The notes under the pieces: model-generated | What the model saw: only the letters and a program-made list of their open reading frames with translations | Told to the model about the DNA's origin: nothing | Databases searched by the model: none | In this document: positions 7,666 to 15,902 of the stretch, piece by piece | How the letters are laid out: each line of letters starts with the position of its first letter | Numbering within the stretch: position 1 is the first letter of the stretch | Origin: Runella sp. MFBS21 | Lineage (GTDB): Bacteria; Bacteroidota; Bacteroidia; Cytophagales; Spirosomataceae | Length of the DNA: 64,000 bases | Assembly (NCBI RefSeq): GCF_029433105.1 | Contig: NZ_JARNTW010000019.1 | Location: forward strand, 62,001-126,000 | Direction of reading: 5' to 3' | Translations under genes and position numbers: made by a program

Positions 7666-8994
7666 TTATTTTACTTCCTCCAAAATAGAACTACTTAAGC
7701 GAAGAAGCTCTATTTCGGTTACTTTTACGTTGAATGCCGCTTCAATCAGACGTGATTCGGTAGCTACGGCGTTGCGCTGAGCTTCTCTGAATTCGAGCGG
7801 GGTGGAGTTTCCAAACTTAAATCTTTCGAAAGCTAAATCTACGTTTTGGCGGGCGATGGTAAGGTTTTTCTCTTCAAACTCAAAGAGTTGGAGACTATTC
7901 CGATACGTATTATAAGTCCGCTCCAACATCGACAAAAGCTGCAACTGCGCATCAGACTGTTGGTATTCGGCAATGTAAGTATTGACTTTGGCATTTTGCT
8001 CACGGCGGCGTTGATTGAGTCCGTCATAAATCGGAATCACCAACCGCGCCCCATAATTGAGCGAGCCATTTTTGCTGCTTTTCACCCCAAAACCCACTTC
8101 GTTGTTGAGGGTATTGTAGGTATAGCCTCCCAACAAATCCACTTGTGGCAACCGTGTGGCGCGGGTTTCACGCTCTACGATAGAGGCGATTTTACGGTTT
8201 TGGTCAGCTGCGATAAGATTAGGATTCTTGATTTTTAGGTTTTCTTGTAGCTGTGCTATTTGTAAATCTTTTCTGAAAATAATGGTATCAGGTACGTTGA
8301 AATCAATCTCAAAATCGCGTAGCATCAGGGCATTGAGATTGATTTTGCTATTTTTTAACACTTGTTCTTGCGCCACCAAAGCCGCCTGGTCGCCATTATA
8401 ATCCACTTGAGCAGCCAAATACTCCGACTTGGAAGTAGTACCTACTTCATAGTTGGCCTTGGCCAATTCTCGTCTTGTGTTTGAAATATCAAGGGCATCT
8501 TTGAGGGATTCGAGGCGTTGTTTTTGGCGAATTACATCATAATAAGCCGCCGCTATTTGCGCCACGGTATTTTCGATATTGATTTTGACGTTGGTTTTAC
8601 CCAAATTTTCAATTTCACGCAATCGGTCGGCGGTGGCAAACATTCCCATACCATCAAATACCGTCCATACTAGGTTGACACCCGAACTCGAATTTCGGTT
8701 TTGCACCCCTGTTTGCACCAATGGGTCGCGAGTGGTAGTACCAATCGGGAAAAAAGTCTGATTGACACTGTTGGTGGTGAAGTTGGCTTGGGTGGAGGCC
8801 GATACTACTGGCAGCATACCTGCATTTCCACGCGTATTGTCATTGTGGGCAATCGCCTCACGGCTACGGGCTATTTTGATGGAATAGTTTTTTTCGAGCG
8901 CTGCCGAAATCGCATTTTCGAGGGTGAGTAAATCTTGAGAAAAAGAGATAAAAGGCTGTAAAACAACAACAAACAACAGAATAAATGGGCGCAT
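7666..8994 (-). CDS. TolC-family outer membrane efflux protein
   Basis: Outer-membrane channel of 442 residues with two internal repeats of the OEP family: coiled-coil-rich stretches around AAYYDVIRQKQRLESLKDA and the matching C-terminal half ERTYNTYRNSLQLFEFEEKN. The N-terminus MRPFILLFVVVLQPFISFSQ is a signal peptide with cleavage after SFSQ. A start at 9036 is in frame but lies inside the predicted -7 element at 9034-9041, so ATG 8994 is preferred. TolC proteins serve RND or ABC exporters; none is adjacent, so its partner must be encoded elsewhere. Only a small membrane protein follows. Confidence 0.9.
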   Translation of the reverse strand: MRPFILLFVVVLQPFISFSQDLLTLENAISAALEKNYSIKIARSREAIAHNDNTRGNAGMLPVVSASTQANFTTNSVNQTFFPIGTTTRDPLVQTGVQNRNSSSGVNLVWTVFDGMGMFATADRLREIENLGKTNVKINIENTVAQIAAAYYDVIRQKQRLESLKDALDISNTRRELAKANYEVGTTSKSEYLAAQVDYNGDQAALVAQEQVLKNSKINLNALMLRDFEIDFNVPDTIIFRKDLQIAQLQENLKIKNPNLIAADQNRKIASIVERETRATRLPQVDLLGGYTYNTLNNEVGFGVKSSKNGSLNYGARLVIPIYDGLNQRRREQNAKVNTYIAEYQQSDAQLQLLSMLERTYNTYRNSLQLFEFEEKNLTIARQNVDLAFERFKFGNSTPLEFREAQRNAVATESRLIEAAFNVKVTEIELLRLSSSILEEVK

Positions 8995-9033
8995 GGTCAG
9001 TAGAAAATCTGAATCAATTACAACTCTAGTTTT

Positions 9034-9041
9034 CAAAAATA
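9034..9041 (-). promoter_or_regulatory. Putative -7 element for tolC-like gene
   Basis: On the minus strand this reads TATTTTTG, an exact TAnnTTTG match 40 nt upstream of ATG 8994. It argues against the longer tolC reading frame. A weaker TAGATTTA at 9055-9062 on the plus strand might serve the divergent amidohydrolase. Confidence 0.4.
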
Positions 9042-9084
9042 GCGTATTAAAATGTAGATTTAGCGAGTATTTAATTCCGACACG

Positions 9085-10719
9085 ATGAAAAACTACTTTT
9101 ACGCGCTATTCGCCGCCTTTTTAGCGTCATGTTCAGGCCAAAATAAGGCAGATTTTATAGTTTTTAATGCCACGATTTACACCGTCGATTCCACGTTTTC
9201 GAAGGCTACCGCACTAGCCGTCAAAGACGGAAAATTTGCCCTTGTGGGGGATTCAGCTACGGTTTTTAGCCAATATACCGTCGATTCGGTCATCAATGCC
9301 GAAGGCAAAGCCCTCTATCCGGGATTGTACGATGCCCACGCGCATTTTTATGGGTTAGGCCAAATGCTCGACCAAGCCGATTTGGTAGATACCCAATCGG
9401 CCGAAGAAGTAGTAGAACGGCTCAAAAAATACCAAGCCGCTCATCCCGACCGCGTTTGGATTATCGGGCGAGGCTGGGACCAAAACGACTGGGCGGTAAA
9501 AAAATTCCCAACTAAAGAAATTCTCGATAAAGCTTTTCCCAACAATCCTGTCTATCTGACCCGTATCGACGGTCATGCAGCTTGGGTCAATTCTAAAGCT
9601 TTGCAATTGGGCAAAATCACCGCCGCTACCAAAGTAGAAGGTGGGGCGATTCCCCTCCACAACGGCCAACCTACGGGGATTTTGGTGGACAATGCGATGC
9701 GTCTTGCCCGCACCGCCAATCCTCAACCTACTCCCGAAGAAACCAAAAATATTTTGCTAAAAGCCCAAGAAGTCTGTTTTTCGTATGGTCTTACCAACGT
9801 GGGAGATGCGGGTCTATCGCCCGAACTCATCGACATCATCGACGATTTGCAGAAAAAAGGCCAACTCAAGATTCGACTTTATCCGATGGTGAGTATCAGC
9901 CAAGAAAATGTGGATAAGATGTTGAAAAAAGGTGTTTACGTCACCGACCGCCTCAATGTCCGTTCTTTCAAAATCTACGCTGATGGAGCGCTTGGCTCAC
10001 GGGGAGCGTGTTTGCTCCAACCTTACGCCGACGCCCCCGAAACGACGGGATTTTTGTTGATGAGTCCTTCCGAACTAGAAAATTACATCAAGCAAATTGC
10101 CAATAGTGATTTTCAGGCTAATACCCACTGCATCGGCGACTCTGCCAACCGCCTGATGCTCAATCTATATACCAAATACCTCAAAGGCAAAAACGACCGC
10201 CGTTGGCGCATCGAACACGCCCAAATCGTAGATGCTGCCGATGTTCCTACTTTTGGTAACTTCAATATACTGCCATCGGTACAGCCTACTCATGCTACTT
10301 CCGATATGTATTGGGCAGGAGAAAGGCTGGGCAAAGCACGCGAAAAAAATGGGTACGCTTTTCAGGCACTTTTTCAACAAAATGGAAAAATCACCTTTGG
10401 AACCGATTTTCCGGTAGAGGCAGTCTCGCCTTTTTATACGTTTCACTCGGCAGTGTATCGGCAAGATGCGAAGGGATTCCCAAGCGGCGGCTACCAAATG
10501 GAAGGTGCCCTCAGCCGCGAACAAACCCTGCGTGGAATGACGATTTGGGCCGCCTATGGCAACTTTGAAGAAAATAAGCTTGGCAGCATCGAAGTGGGCA
10601 AAGCCGCCGATTTTATCATCTTAGAAAAAGACCTTATGACTGCCCCCGCCGCCCAACTTCGCGACATCAAGGTTTGGAAAACATTTGTAGGGGGCGAAAA
10701 AGTATTTGAGCAGAAATAG
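9085..10719 (+). CDS. Amidohydrolase-family lipoprotein (YtcJ-like)
   Basis: Metal-dependent hydrolase of 544 residues with an N-terminal lipoprotein signal (MKNYFYALFAAFLASCSG; lipidated Cys about residue 16), so it is probably envelope-anchored. The composite beta sandwich/TIM-barrel layout is clear. It has the first metal motif DAHAHFYGLG, then GADG-like YADGALGSRG, the His-rich RRWRIEHAQIVD, and the catalytic Asp in FGTDFPVEA, ending with GKAADFIIL. This subfamily hydrolyses C-N bonds, but substrates vary (amides, imidazolones, drugs) and cannot be assigned here. It is transcribed divergently from tolC with about 90 nt between starts. Nothing downstream is clearly co-transcribed because a 0.5-kb non-coding region follows. 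Confidence 0.88.
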   Translation: MKNYFYALFAAFLASCSGQNKADFIVFNATIYTVDSTFSKATALAVKDGKFALVGDSATVFSQYTVDSVINAEGKALYPGLYDAHAHFYGLGQMLDQADLVDTQSAEEVVERLKKYQAAHPDRVWIIGRGWDQNDWAVKKFPTKEILDKAFPNNPVYLTRIDGHAAWVNSKALQLGKITAATKVEGGAIPLHNGQPTGILVDNAMRLARTANPQPTPEETKNILLKAQEVCFSYGLTNVGDAGLSPELIDIIDDLQKKGQLKIRLYPMVSISQENVDKMLKKGVYVTDRLNVRSFKIYADGALGSRGACLLQPYADAPETTGFLLMSPSELENYIKQIANSDFQANTHCIGDSANRLMLNLYTKYLKGKNDRRWRIEHAQIVDAADVPTFGNFNILPSVQPTHATSDMYWAGERLGKAREKNGYAFQALFQQNGKITFGTDFPVEAVSPFYTFHSAVYRQDAKGFPSGGYQMEGALSREQTLRGMTIWAAYGNFEENKLGSIEVGKAADFIILEKDLMTAPAAQLRDIKVWKTFVGGEKVFEQK

Positions 10720-10747
10720 GTTTAAAGGTCGCTACTTAATAGGGGTA

Positions 10748-10803
10748 CGAGTAGGTTAAATAGCCTAAAATTAGCCTCAGAGAGGCTCAATATTTGTAGT
10801 AGG
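10748..10803. repeat. Dispersed repeat, copy B
   Basis: Diverged copy of the element at 3330-3388, sharing the GGTTAAA, AATTA(A/G)CCTC and ATATTTGTAGTA words in the same order. The following bases to about 10862 contain a short inverted repeat around CTCCATAGGAG and an ACGTTCCT word also found after copy A. No gene is visible. Confidence 0.5.
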
Positions 10804-11007
10804 AGAGTATTAATGTCACCCTCCAAGCTCCATAGGAGCGTAATATTACGTTCCTACAGAATACAACACACCCCCTTTCGTTCTTTTCTCTTCCGTTTAC
10901 TACTTTTAACTTATGTATTGTATGATTTTCAAATTGACATATTTACTTAAGTACTTAAGCAGAAGTAACAAAAATTATATTGCTGATATACTCTAAGCCT
11001 CCTGAAA

Positions 11008-11043
11008 CCCCATATCGTGGTAGCGAACCGTCTTTAGATGGGG
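11008..11043. repeat. Imperfect hairpin CCCCAT...ATGGGG
   Basis: Arms CCCCAT (11008-11013) and ATGGGG (11038-11043) enclose 24 nt containing GGTAGCGAACCGTC. It is the first of three inverted repeats packed into 160 nt upstream of the potassium channel. It resembles intergenic REP-like elements, but that is inference. Confidence 0.4.
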
Positions 11044-11070
11044 TCAAGACATAATAAGTACGTTTTAAGA

Positions 11071-11118
11071 GCTTTAGCCCTGATTTTTCATATAAGTGTT
11101 GAAAATCAGGGCTAAAGC
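11071..11118. repeat. Perfect 17-bp inverted repeat (GGGCTAAAGC type)
   Basis: Arms 11071-11087 and 11102-11118 are exact reverse complements of 17 nt, with a 14-nt loop. The core GCTTTAGCCCTGATTTT and its complement would form a very stable RNA or DNA hairpin. There is no U-run after either arm, so it is not a standard terminator. Probably a REP-type repeat. Confidence 0.7.
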
Positions 11119-11137
11119 CATGTGATTTTCACATATT

Positions 11138-11166
11138 TTTAGCCCCAGCCTAAAGGCTTGGGGTTA
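11138..11166. repeat. Imperfect inverted repeat around AGCCCCAGCC
   Basis: TTTAGCCCCAGCC at 11138-11150 pairs imperfectly with GGCTTGGGGTTAAA at 11155-11168. It shares the GGGxTAAA theme with the neighbouring 17-bp repeat, so the two may belong to one repeat family. Confidence 0.45.
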
Positions 11167-11188
11167 AAATACAAAACCGTATCTAATC

Positions 11189-11224
11189 TATTTTTGCATG
11201 ACTACTTAATATGTATTTTTGCAT
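11189..11224 (+). promoter_or_regulatory. Tandem TATTTTTGCAT boxes (double -7 element)
   Basis: TATTTTTGCAT occurs twice, at 11189-11199 and 11214-11224, with 25 nt between starts. Each carries an exact TAnnTTTG. This may be two promoters, or one promoter plus an operator, for the potassium channel gene. If the second is used, translation from TTG 11219 is impossible and GTG 11240 becomes the likely start. Confidence 0.4.
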
Positions 11225-11239
11225 AAAATCGTATCTACC

Positions 11240-12085
11240 GTGACTTTTCGTAAACGCGTTTATAGCACGCTTGAATTTTCGTCTATTGGGCGACGTGGCC
11301 TAAGTCTGTATATCAATGTGGGGTTAGTGACAGTGATTGTACTGAACTCCCTTGCTATCATCCTACATACCGTACCCGAACTTGCCCAACATCCTCTTTA
11401 CAACTCTCTTTTTCAAGACTTTGAGATTTTTTCCGTTTTTATTTTTACTATCGAGTACTTTCTTCGGATTTGGTCTTGTCCCGAAAACCCCCGCTATAAA
11501 GACGGTTGGCGTGGGCGGCTACGTTATCTTTTTTCATTTTGGGGTATCATTGATTTTTTAGCCATTTTTCCTTTCTACTTTACCCTGTTTTCTTCCGAGT
11601 TTGGCATCATTCGGATTTTACGTGTTTTTCGGTTGTTTCGGCTTTTTCGGGTTACGCGCTATGCCCATGCCCTCAAGCTCATTCGGGATGTGATTGTGGA
11701 ACACAAAGAAGAACTCCTCCTTTGTTTTTCGTTTATCATTTTTACGCTGCTTATTTCATCAAGCGTGATGTATTATCTAGAACACAGCGTTCAGCCCGAA
11801 CGATTCAAGAGCATTCCGGCTACGCTTTGGTGGGGTGTGATTACGATGACTACTACCGGCTACGGCGACATGTATCCGGTGACGGCGGCGGGCAAATTTT
11901 TTGGAGGCATAGTATTAATAGCCGGAATTGCCTTATTTGCATTGCCAACGGGTATCATCGCCTCGGGCTTTATTGAGCAGATTCGCCGCCCCAAGCGAAA
12001 AAAAGGCATTCGCTGCCCACATTGTAATGAATGGATAGATGCCCAAACGCTAAAACACATTCACAAATCTGAAAAAGAAGATTGA
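11240..12085 (+). CDS. Voltage-gated potassium channel (6TM ion transport protein)
   Basis: Six-segment K+ channel subunit of about 281 residues. The S4 voltage sensor has regularly spaced arginines (RILRVFRLFRLFRVTR). A pore loop follows with selectivity filter TTGYGD at 11852-11869 and an S6 containing ALPTGIIASGF. The cytoplasmic tail ends with a C-x2-C pair (CPHC) and later H-x-H, a possible small zinc site. The start is uncertain: TTG 11219 is in frame but lies in a predicted -7 element, so GTG 11240 was chosen; no ATG is available near the N-terminus. Its TGA overlaps the ATG of the next gene (TGATG), implying coupling with a glycosyltransferase that has no obvious functional link. Confidence 0.85.
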   Translation: MTFRKRVYSTLEFSSIGRRGLSLYINVGLVTVIVLNSLAIILHTVPELAQHPLYNSLFQDFEIFSVFIFTIEYFLRIWSCPENPRYKDGWRGRLRYLFSFWGIIDFLAIFPFYFTLFSSEFGIIRILRVFRLFRLFRVTRYAHALKLIRDVIVEHKEELLLCFSFIIFTLLISSSVMYYLEHSVQPERFKSIPATLWWGVITMTTTGYGDMYPVTAAGKFFGGIVLIAGIALFALPTGIIASGFIEQIRRPKRKKGIRCPHCNEWIDAQTLKHIHKSEKED

Positions 12086-13191
12086 TGCGTATCGGATTCG
12101 ACGCCAAGAGAGCTTTCAACAACCGTACAGGATTGGGCAATTACAGCCGTTTTGTGCTCAATGCCCTCCAAACCTTTGCCCCACAGCACGAGTGCTTGGC
12201 TTATACGCCCAAAATCAAAGCAGGCTTTTTTGATGATTTTCCAACAAAAGACCTTCACCTGCCTCCTTCCCAAAACAAACTATATGGTGCTTGGTGGCGA
12301 AGCTACGGACTCCCAAAAACCCTTTCTAAAGACCATGTTCAGCTTTTTCATGGCCTAAGCAATGAGCTTCCCTCGGGGTTGGGTAAGGTGGGGATTCGGT
12401 CTGTAGTCACGATTCACGACCTGATTTTTTTGCGTTATCCAGAATTGTATCCCGCTATCGACCGTTTTTTTTATCGCCAAAAGTTCAAAAAAGCGTGCGA
12501 GCAGTCTGATTCCATTGTGGCCGTCAGTGAGCAAACCAAGCGCGATATTGTGGATTTTTATGGCATCTCCCCCCAAAAAATCCGCGTTATTTATCAAGAC
12601 TGCCACCAAGCTTTTCAGCGTATTGTTTCGACCCAAGAAGTGCTTCTGAAACATAATATTTCAACCCCTTATGTGCTTTGTGTGGGCACCCTCGAAGCTC
12701 GTAAAAATCAATTGCGACTTACCAAGGCATTTGCCCAAGCCAACCTTCAAGAAGCCCAATTGATTTTGGTGGGGGGAAAAACCAAATTTCAAGCCGAAAT
12801 CGAATCTTTTATCGCCAAAAACCATTTAGAAAATAAGGTCAAGATTCTTAATAACGTACCTTTTTCGGACTTACCTGCCTTGTACCAAGCGGCACGTGTT
12901 TTTGCTTATCCTTCTTTTTTTGAGGGTTTTGGTATTCCGATTGTAGAGGCACTGCACAGTGGAGTTCCCACTTTGGGGGCTACAGGTTCATGCCTTGAAG
13001 AAGCCGGCGGTCAGGGGGCAATTTATGCTAATCCATTGGACGAAAATGATTTATCCGAAAAATTAGCGCAACTTTGGACCAACGAAACCCTTCGCCAGAC
13101 GCTCATTGCCAATGGTAAAGCGCACATTCAGCAGTTTGGTGCCCAACGCATCGCCACTCAGCTGACCGCACTTTACGAAAGCTTAACCTGA
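12085..13191 (+). CDS. GT4-family glycosyltransferase
   Basis: Retaining GT-B glycosyltransferase of 368 residues. The N-terminus MRIGFDAKRAF...TGLGNYSR is typical of mannosyl/rhamnosyl transferases of family GT4. The C-terminal donor-binding half has VGTLEARKNQ, SFFEGFGIPIVEAL (the E-x7-E motif) and HSGVPTLG. It uses a nucleotide-sugar donor, perhaps GDP-mannose, since a guanylyltransferase making that donor is encoded 11 kb away. That link is inference. The start ATG overlaps the stop of the channel gene by one base. Confidence 0.88.
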   Translation: MRIGFDAKRAFNNRTGLGNYSRFVLNALQTFAPQHECLAYTPKIKAGFFDDFPTKDLHLPPSQNKLYGAWWRSYGLPKTLSKDHVQLFHGLSNELPSGLGKVGIRSVVTIHDLIFLRYPELYPAIDRFFYRQKFKKACEQSDSIVAVSEQTKRDIVDFYGISPQKIRVIYQDCHQAFQRIVSTQEVLLKHNISTPYVLCVGTLEARKNQLRLTKAFAQANLQEAQLILVGGKTKFQAEIESFIAKNHLENKVKILNNVPFSDLPALYQAARVFAYPSFFEGFGIPIVEALHSGVPTLGATGSCLEEAGGQGAIYANPLDENDLSEKLAQLWTNETLRQTLIANGKAHIQQFGAQRIATQLTALYESLT

Positions 13192-13230
13192 GAAAGGTAT
13201 TTTTTTAAAATTCAAAAATCGATTACTGTT

Positions 13231-14598
13231 TTGTCTTTTCCACAATCATTCATACAAACTCTTTCGGCACAGCTCGGCAGCGAATACAACGCTTTTGAAG
13301 CAGCTCTGCAGCAAGCGGCACCTGTGAGCATTCGCCACAATACCGCCAAAGTAGCCGCTTCCCCTTTCGAAGACCCTATTCTGTGGTGCAATGAAGGCCA
13401 ATATTTAGAAAATCGCCCTGTTTTTACGCTCGACCCGCTTTTTCATGCAGGGGCTTATTATGTACAAGAAGCTTCTTCGATGCTCATTGGGCACGCCTTG
13501 GCGCAGGTAGCTGACCTTACGCAGCCTTTACGGGTATTGGATTTGTGCGCGGCTCCCGGCGGCAAAACCACGCTTTTGGCTTCGCTTTTGCACCCTGACA
13601 GCCTGCTTTTGGCCAATGAGGTTATCAAAAGTAGAGTAGCGATTTTGAAAGAAAATATTCAAAAATGGGGACTGCCACAAGTACATGTCAGCAACCACGA
13701 CCCACAGAGTTTAGACGGATTAGACGACTTTTTCGACATTATCGTCATTGATGCTCCTTGCTCAGGCGAAGGGCTTTTTCGTAAAGACCCCGCCGCTATC
13801 AATGAGTGGTCGCCCGACAATGTACAAATGTGCGCGGGGCGTCAGAAAAGAATCTTGAGTGCGGCCCTTCCTTTGCTCAAATCGAGCGGAATTTTGGTAT
13901 ACTGTACTTGTACTTACAATGATACCGAAAATCAGGGAAATGCGCAGTTTGTGATAGAAACAGGGGAATTTGAAGAGTTGAAAATTAGACTTCCTGCGGA
14001 GTGGGGAGTGTGGGCCAAAACCCACGGCTATCAGTGCTATCCGCACCGGGTCCAGGGAGAAGGTTTTTTCTTTAGTGTGTTTCAGAAAAAAGAACCTGTA
14101 TTTGACCCCGAAGCCAAATATTTCGCCAAAAAAGGTCGCGATTATCGCTTTCGGTCTTTTAAAGCACTGCTTCCTCGCGAAACCACCGAAGTAAAACGGT
14201 GGCTTGCTCGCCCCGATGATTTTCATTTTTTCATCAAACCCAACGACGAAATCATTGCCATACTCGATAGTCAGTTAGAAGACCTCAAAATCCTTGACAA
14301 TGTACTATTTGCCAAGGGTCTAGGTTTAGAAATGGGCGTGTTTAAAGGTAAAGATTTTATTCCTTCTCATGCTTTAGCATTGAGTGTTGAGCTATCCAAA
14401 GATATACCACAGATAGAGCTATCGGAGAGCGAAGCGTTGCAGTTTTTGAAAAAAGAAAACTTTCCTTTAGAAGCTCCCAAAGGCTGGCTGCTTGCCACTT
14501 ATCAAGGACTGGGAATAGGCTGGATGAAGAGCCTCGGCAATCGCTTCAACAACTACTTACCCAAAGATTGGCGCATCAGAATGGAAATTCCCGAATAA
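13231..14598 (+). CDS. RsmF/NOP2-type rRNA (cytosine-C5) methyltransferase
   Basis: SAM-dependent RNA m5C methyltransferase of 455 residues, probably acting on 16S rRNA. Motif I is DLCAAPGGKTT, motif IV DAPCSGEG, and motif VI YCTCTY with the catalytic Cys. A C-terminal RsmF-like region (about 290-455, including FIPSHALALS and a PUA-like end) follows. The TTG at 13231 is the only plausible start because the N-terminal FPQSFIQTLSAQLGSEYNAF segment is a family feature and no ATG lies upstream. It is flanked by two glycosyltransferase genes in the same direction. Confidence 0.88.
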   Translation: MSFPQSFIQTLSAQLGSEYNAFEAALQQAAPVSIRHNTAKVAASPFEDPILWCNEGQYLENRPVFTLDPLFHAGAYYVQEASSMLIGHALAQVADLTQPLRVLDLCAAPGGKTTLLASLLHPDSLLLANEVIKSRVAILKENIQKWGLPQVHVSNHDPQSLDGLDDFFDIIVIDAPCSGEGLFRKDPAAINEWSPDNVQMCAGRQKRILSAALPLLKSSGILVYCTCTYNDTENQGNAQFVIETGEFEELKIRLPAEWGVWAKTHGYQCYPHRVQGEGFFFSVFQKKEPVFDPEAKYFAKKGRDYRFRSFKALLPRETTEVKRWLARPDDFHFFIKPNDEIIAILDSQLEDLKILDNVLFAKGLGLEMGVFKGKDFIPSHALALSVELSKDIPQIELSESEALQFLKKENFPLEAPKGWLLATYQGLGIGWMKSLGNRFNNYLPKDWRIRMEIPE

Positions 14599-14627
14599 TC
14601 AACACACCTACTTGAAAACGTTTGATA

Positions 14628-15668
14628 ATGCCTTTACCCAAACTCCTTTATCTCTGTATCAACGACGGCTCCGATACCCGTATCAACAAAGAAATCAAGA
14701 CGTTAGCTACTTCTTTTGATATTGTTTATTTGGGAATTGGCCGCGATGATTCTAAGGCTTTCGCCAAACCTTACTGTCGCTCTTTTCATTTGGTGCAAGG
14801 CCACCACAAATCACCAAGTACCCTTTTTCGGTATTTTTTTACGTTTATCAAACTTTACTTTTCAAATCGGCTGGCAAGCATTCATGTCATCAATGAGCAA
14901 TTGCTGTTGATTTTCTTTCCTTTTTTATGGTGGAGTCGCTCTAAAGTCGTAGCCGACATCTTCGATTCTATTTTTTTAAGAACCAACAAAGCATGGGTAC
15001 GCTCTCTTCAATCCATTATTTATAGTCTTCCAAAAGCTATCATCGTCACCGACGACAACCGTAAAACCTTAGTTCCCCAAGCATTTCACAATAAAACATG
15101 GGTAGTCGAAAATTTCCCCTATGCTTTTGCAGACGTACAGTCCAAAGCAGCTCCCGACACAGAGCTTTTGATACTTTACAGCGGTTCATTGGGCGTGACA
15201 CGGGGAACGAATTTATTAAATGACTTAATTCACTATTCTCCTACTATCAAAATTTGGATGGTAGGATGGGTGTATGACGAGCCTACCCGCCAACTCAGCC
15301 AACACCCTCAGGTCACTTTTTGGGGTGTCAAAACCCAGCAAGAAACCATGCAACTTGCCTCAGCATGTGACTATATATTGTCGCTATATGAGCCTATCAA
15401 CGACAACAACCTCAATGCTAGTCCCAACAAAATCTATGATGCCATTCAGGCCCGCACGCCCGTAATCATCAATGCTGAGATAAAAATCGCGGATTTTGTC
15501 GCCCAAAATCACCTCGGATACGTGATGGAGAGTTATTATGCCAAACAGGTCGCCGAAATAGCCAACGATTTGTTACGACTCAAAAATCAATTTGTATTCA
15601 CCCCCTCTTTCCTGCACACCTATACTTGGGAAGCCATAGAGCACAAGCTCCTCCAAGCTCACCACTAA
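14628..15668 (+). CDS. Glycosyltransferase, GT4-like
   Basis: GT-B type protein of 346 residues, diverged. The N-terminal half has LLYLCINDGSDTRINKEI, as in capsule glycosyltransferases, and SKVVADIFDSIFLRT. The C-terminal half has LLILYSGSLGVTRG and SPNKIYDAIQARTPVI, the nucleotide-sugar-binding region. A canonical E-x7-E is replaced by NLNASPNKIYDAI. ATG 14628 is preferred over TTG 14622. It follows the rRNA methylase by 29 nt and precedes the lipoprotein cluster, so it may contribute to a surface glycan, but donor and acceptor are unknown. Confidence 0.78.
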   Translation: MPLPKLLYLCINDGSDTRINKEIKTLATSFDIVYLGIGRDDSKAFAKPYCRSFHLVQGHHKSPSTLFRYFFTFIKLYFSNRLASIHVINEQLLLIFFPFLWWSRSKVVADIFDSIFLRTNKAWVRSLQSIIYSLPKAIIVTDDNRKTLVPQAFHNKTWVVENFPYAFADVQSKAAPDTELLILYSGSLGVTRGTNLLNDLIHYSPTIKIWMVGWVYDEPTRQLSQHPQVTFWGVKTQQETMQLASACDYILSLYEPINDNNLNASPNKIYDAIQARTPVIINAEIKIADFVAQNHLGYVMESYYAKQVAEIANDLLRLKNQFVFTPSFLHTYTWEAIEHKLLQAHH

Positions 15669-15784
15669 GCCACTTTTTGATTTCCGCATTTCACTCACTC
15701 ATTTCCGCTATTTACGCAATGGCGTCCAGAAGTAGTATGTCTTTGTTTTAGCTTCGTTCATCTTTCAACCAAGCCATCATCATC

Positions 15785-15874
15785 ATGAAAAAGTCTGCTG
15801 CTCGCCAATACCTCTGGCAAGGTTTCTTGTATGTACTGCTAGCAGCATTGGTGTTGTTTTTAATTTTTACCTAA
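15785..15874 (+). CDS. Possible 29-aa single-span membrane peptide
   Basis: A short open frame starts at ATG 15785 and ends with TAA. It has a basic N-terminus (MKKSAAR), then a hydrophobic stretch FLYVLLAALVLFLIF that would span the membrane once, positive side in. It lies alone between the glycosyltransferase and the SGNH-like lipoprotein in the same direction. Composition suits a real small membrane protein, but a frame this short can arise by chance. Conservation in related genomes is needed. Confidence 0.4.
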   Translation: MKKSAARQYLWQGFLYVLLAALVLFLIFT

Positions 15875-15902
15875 AAAATAGCCGTCAAAACGTCTTTATT
15901 CT

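Noticed and set aside
13762-14226. 154-codon minus-strand frame within the RsmF-like gene
   Set aside because: Overlaps the conserved methyltransferase motifs in antisense; no recognisable protein features.
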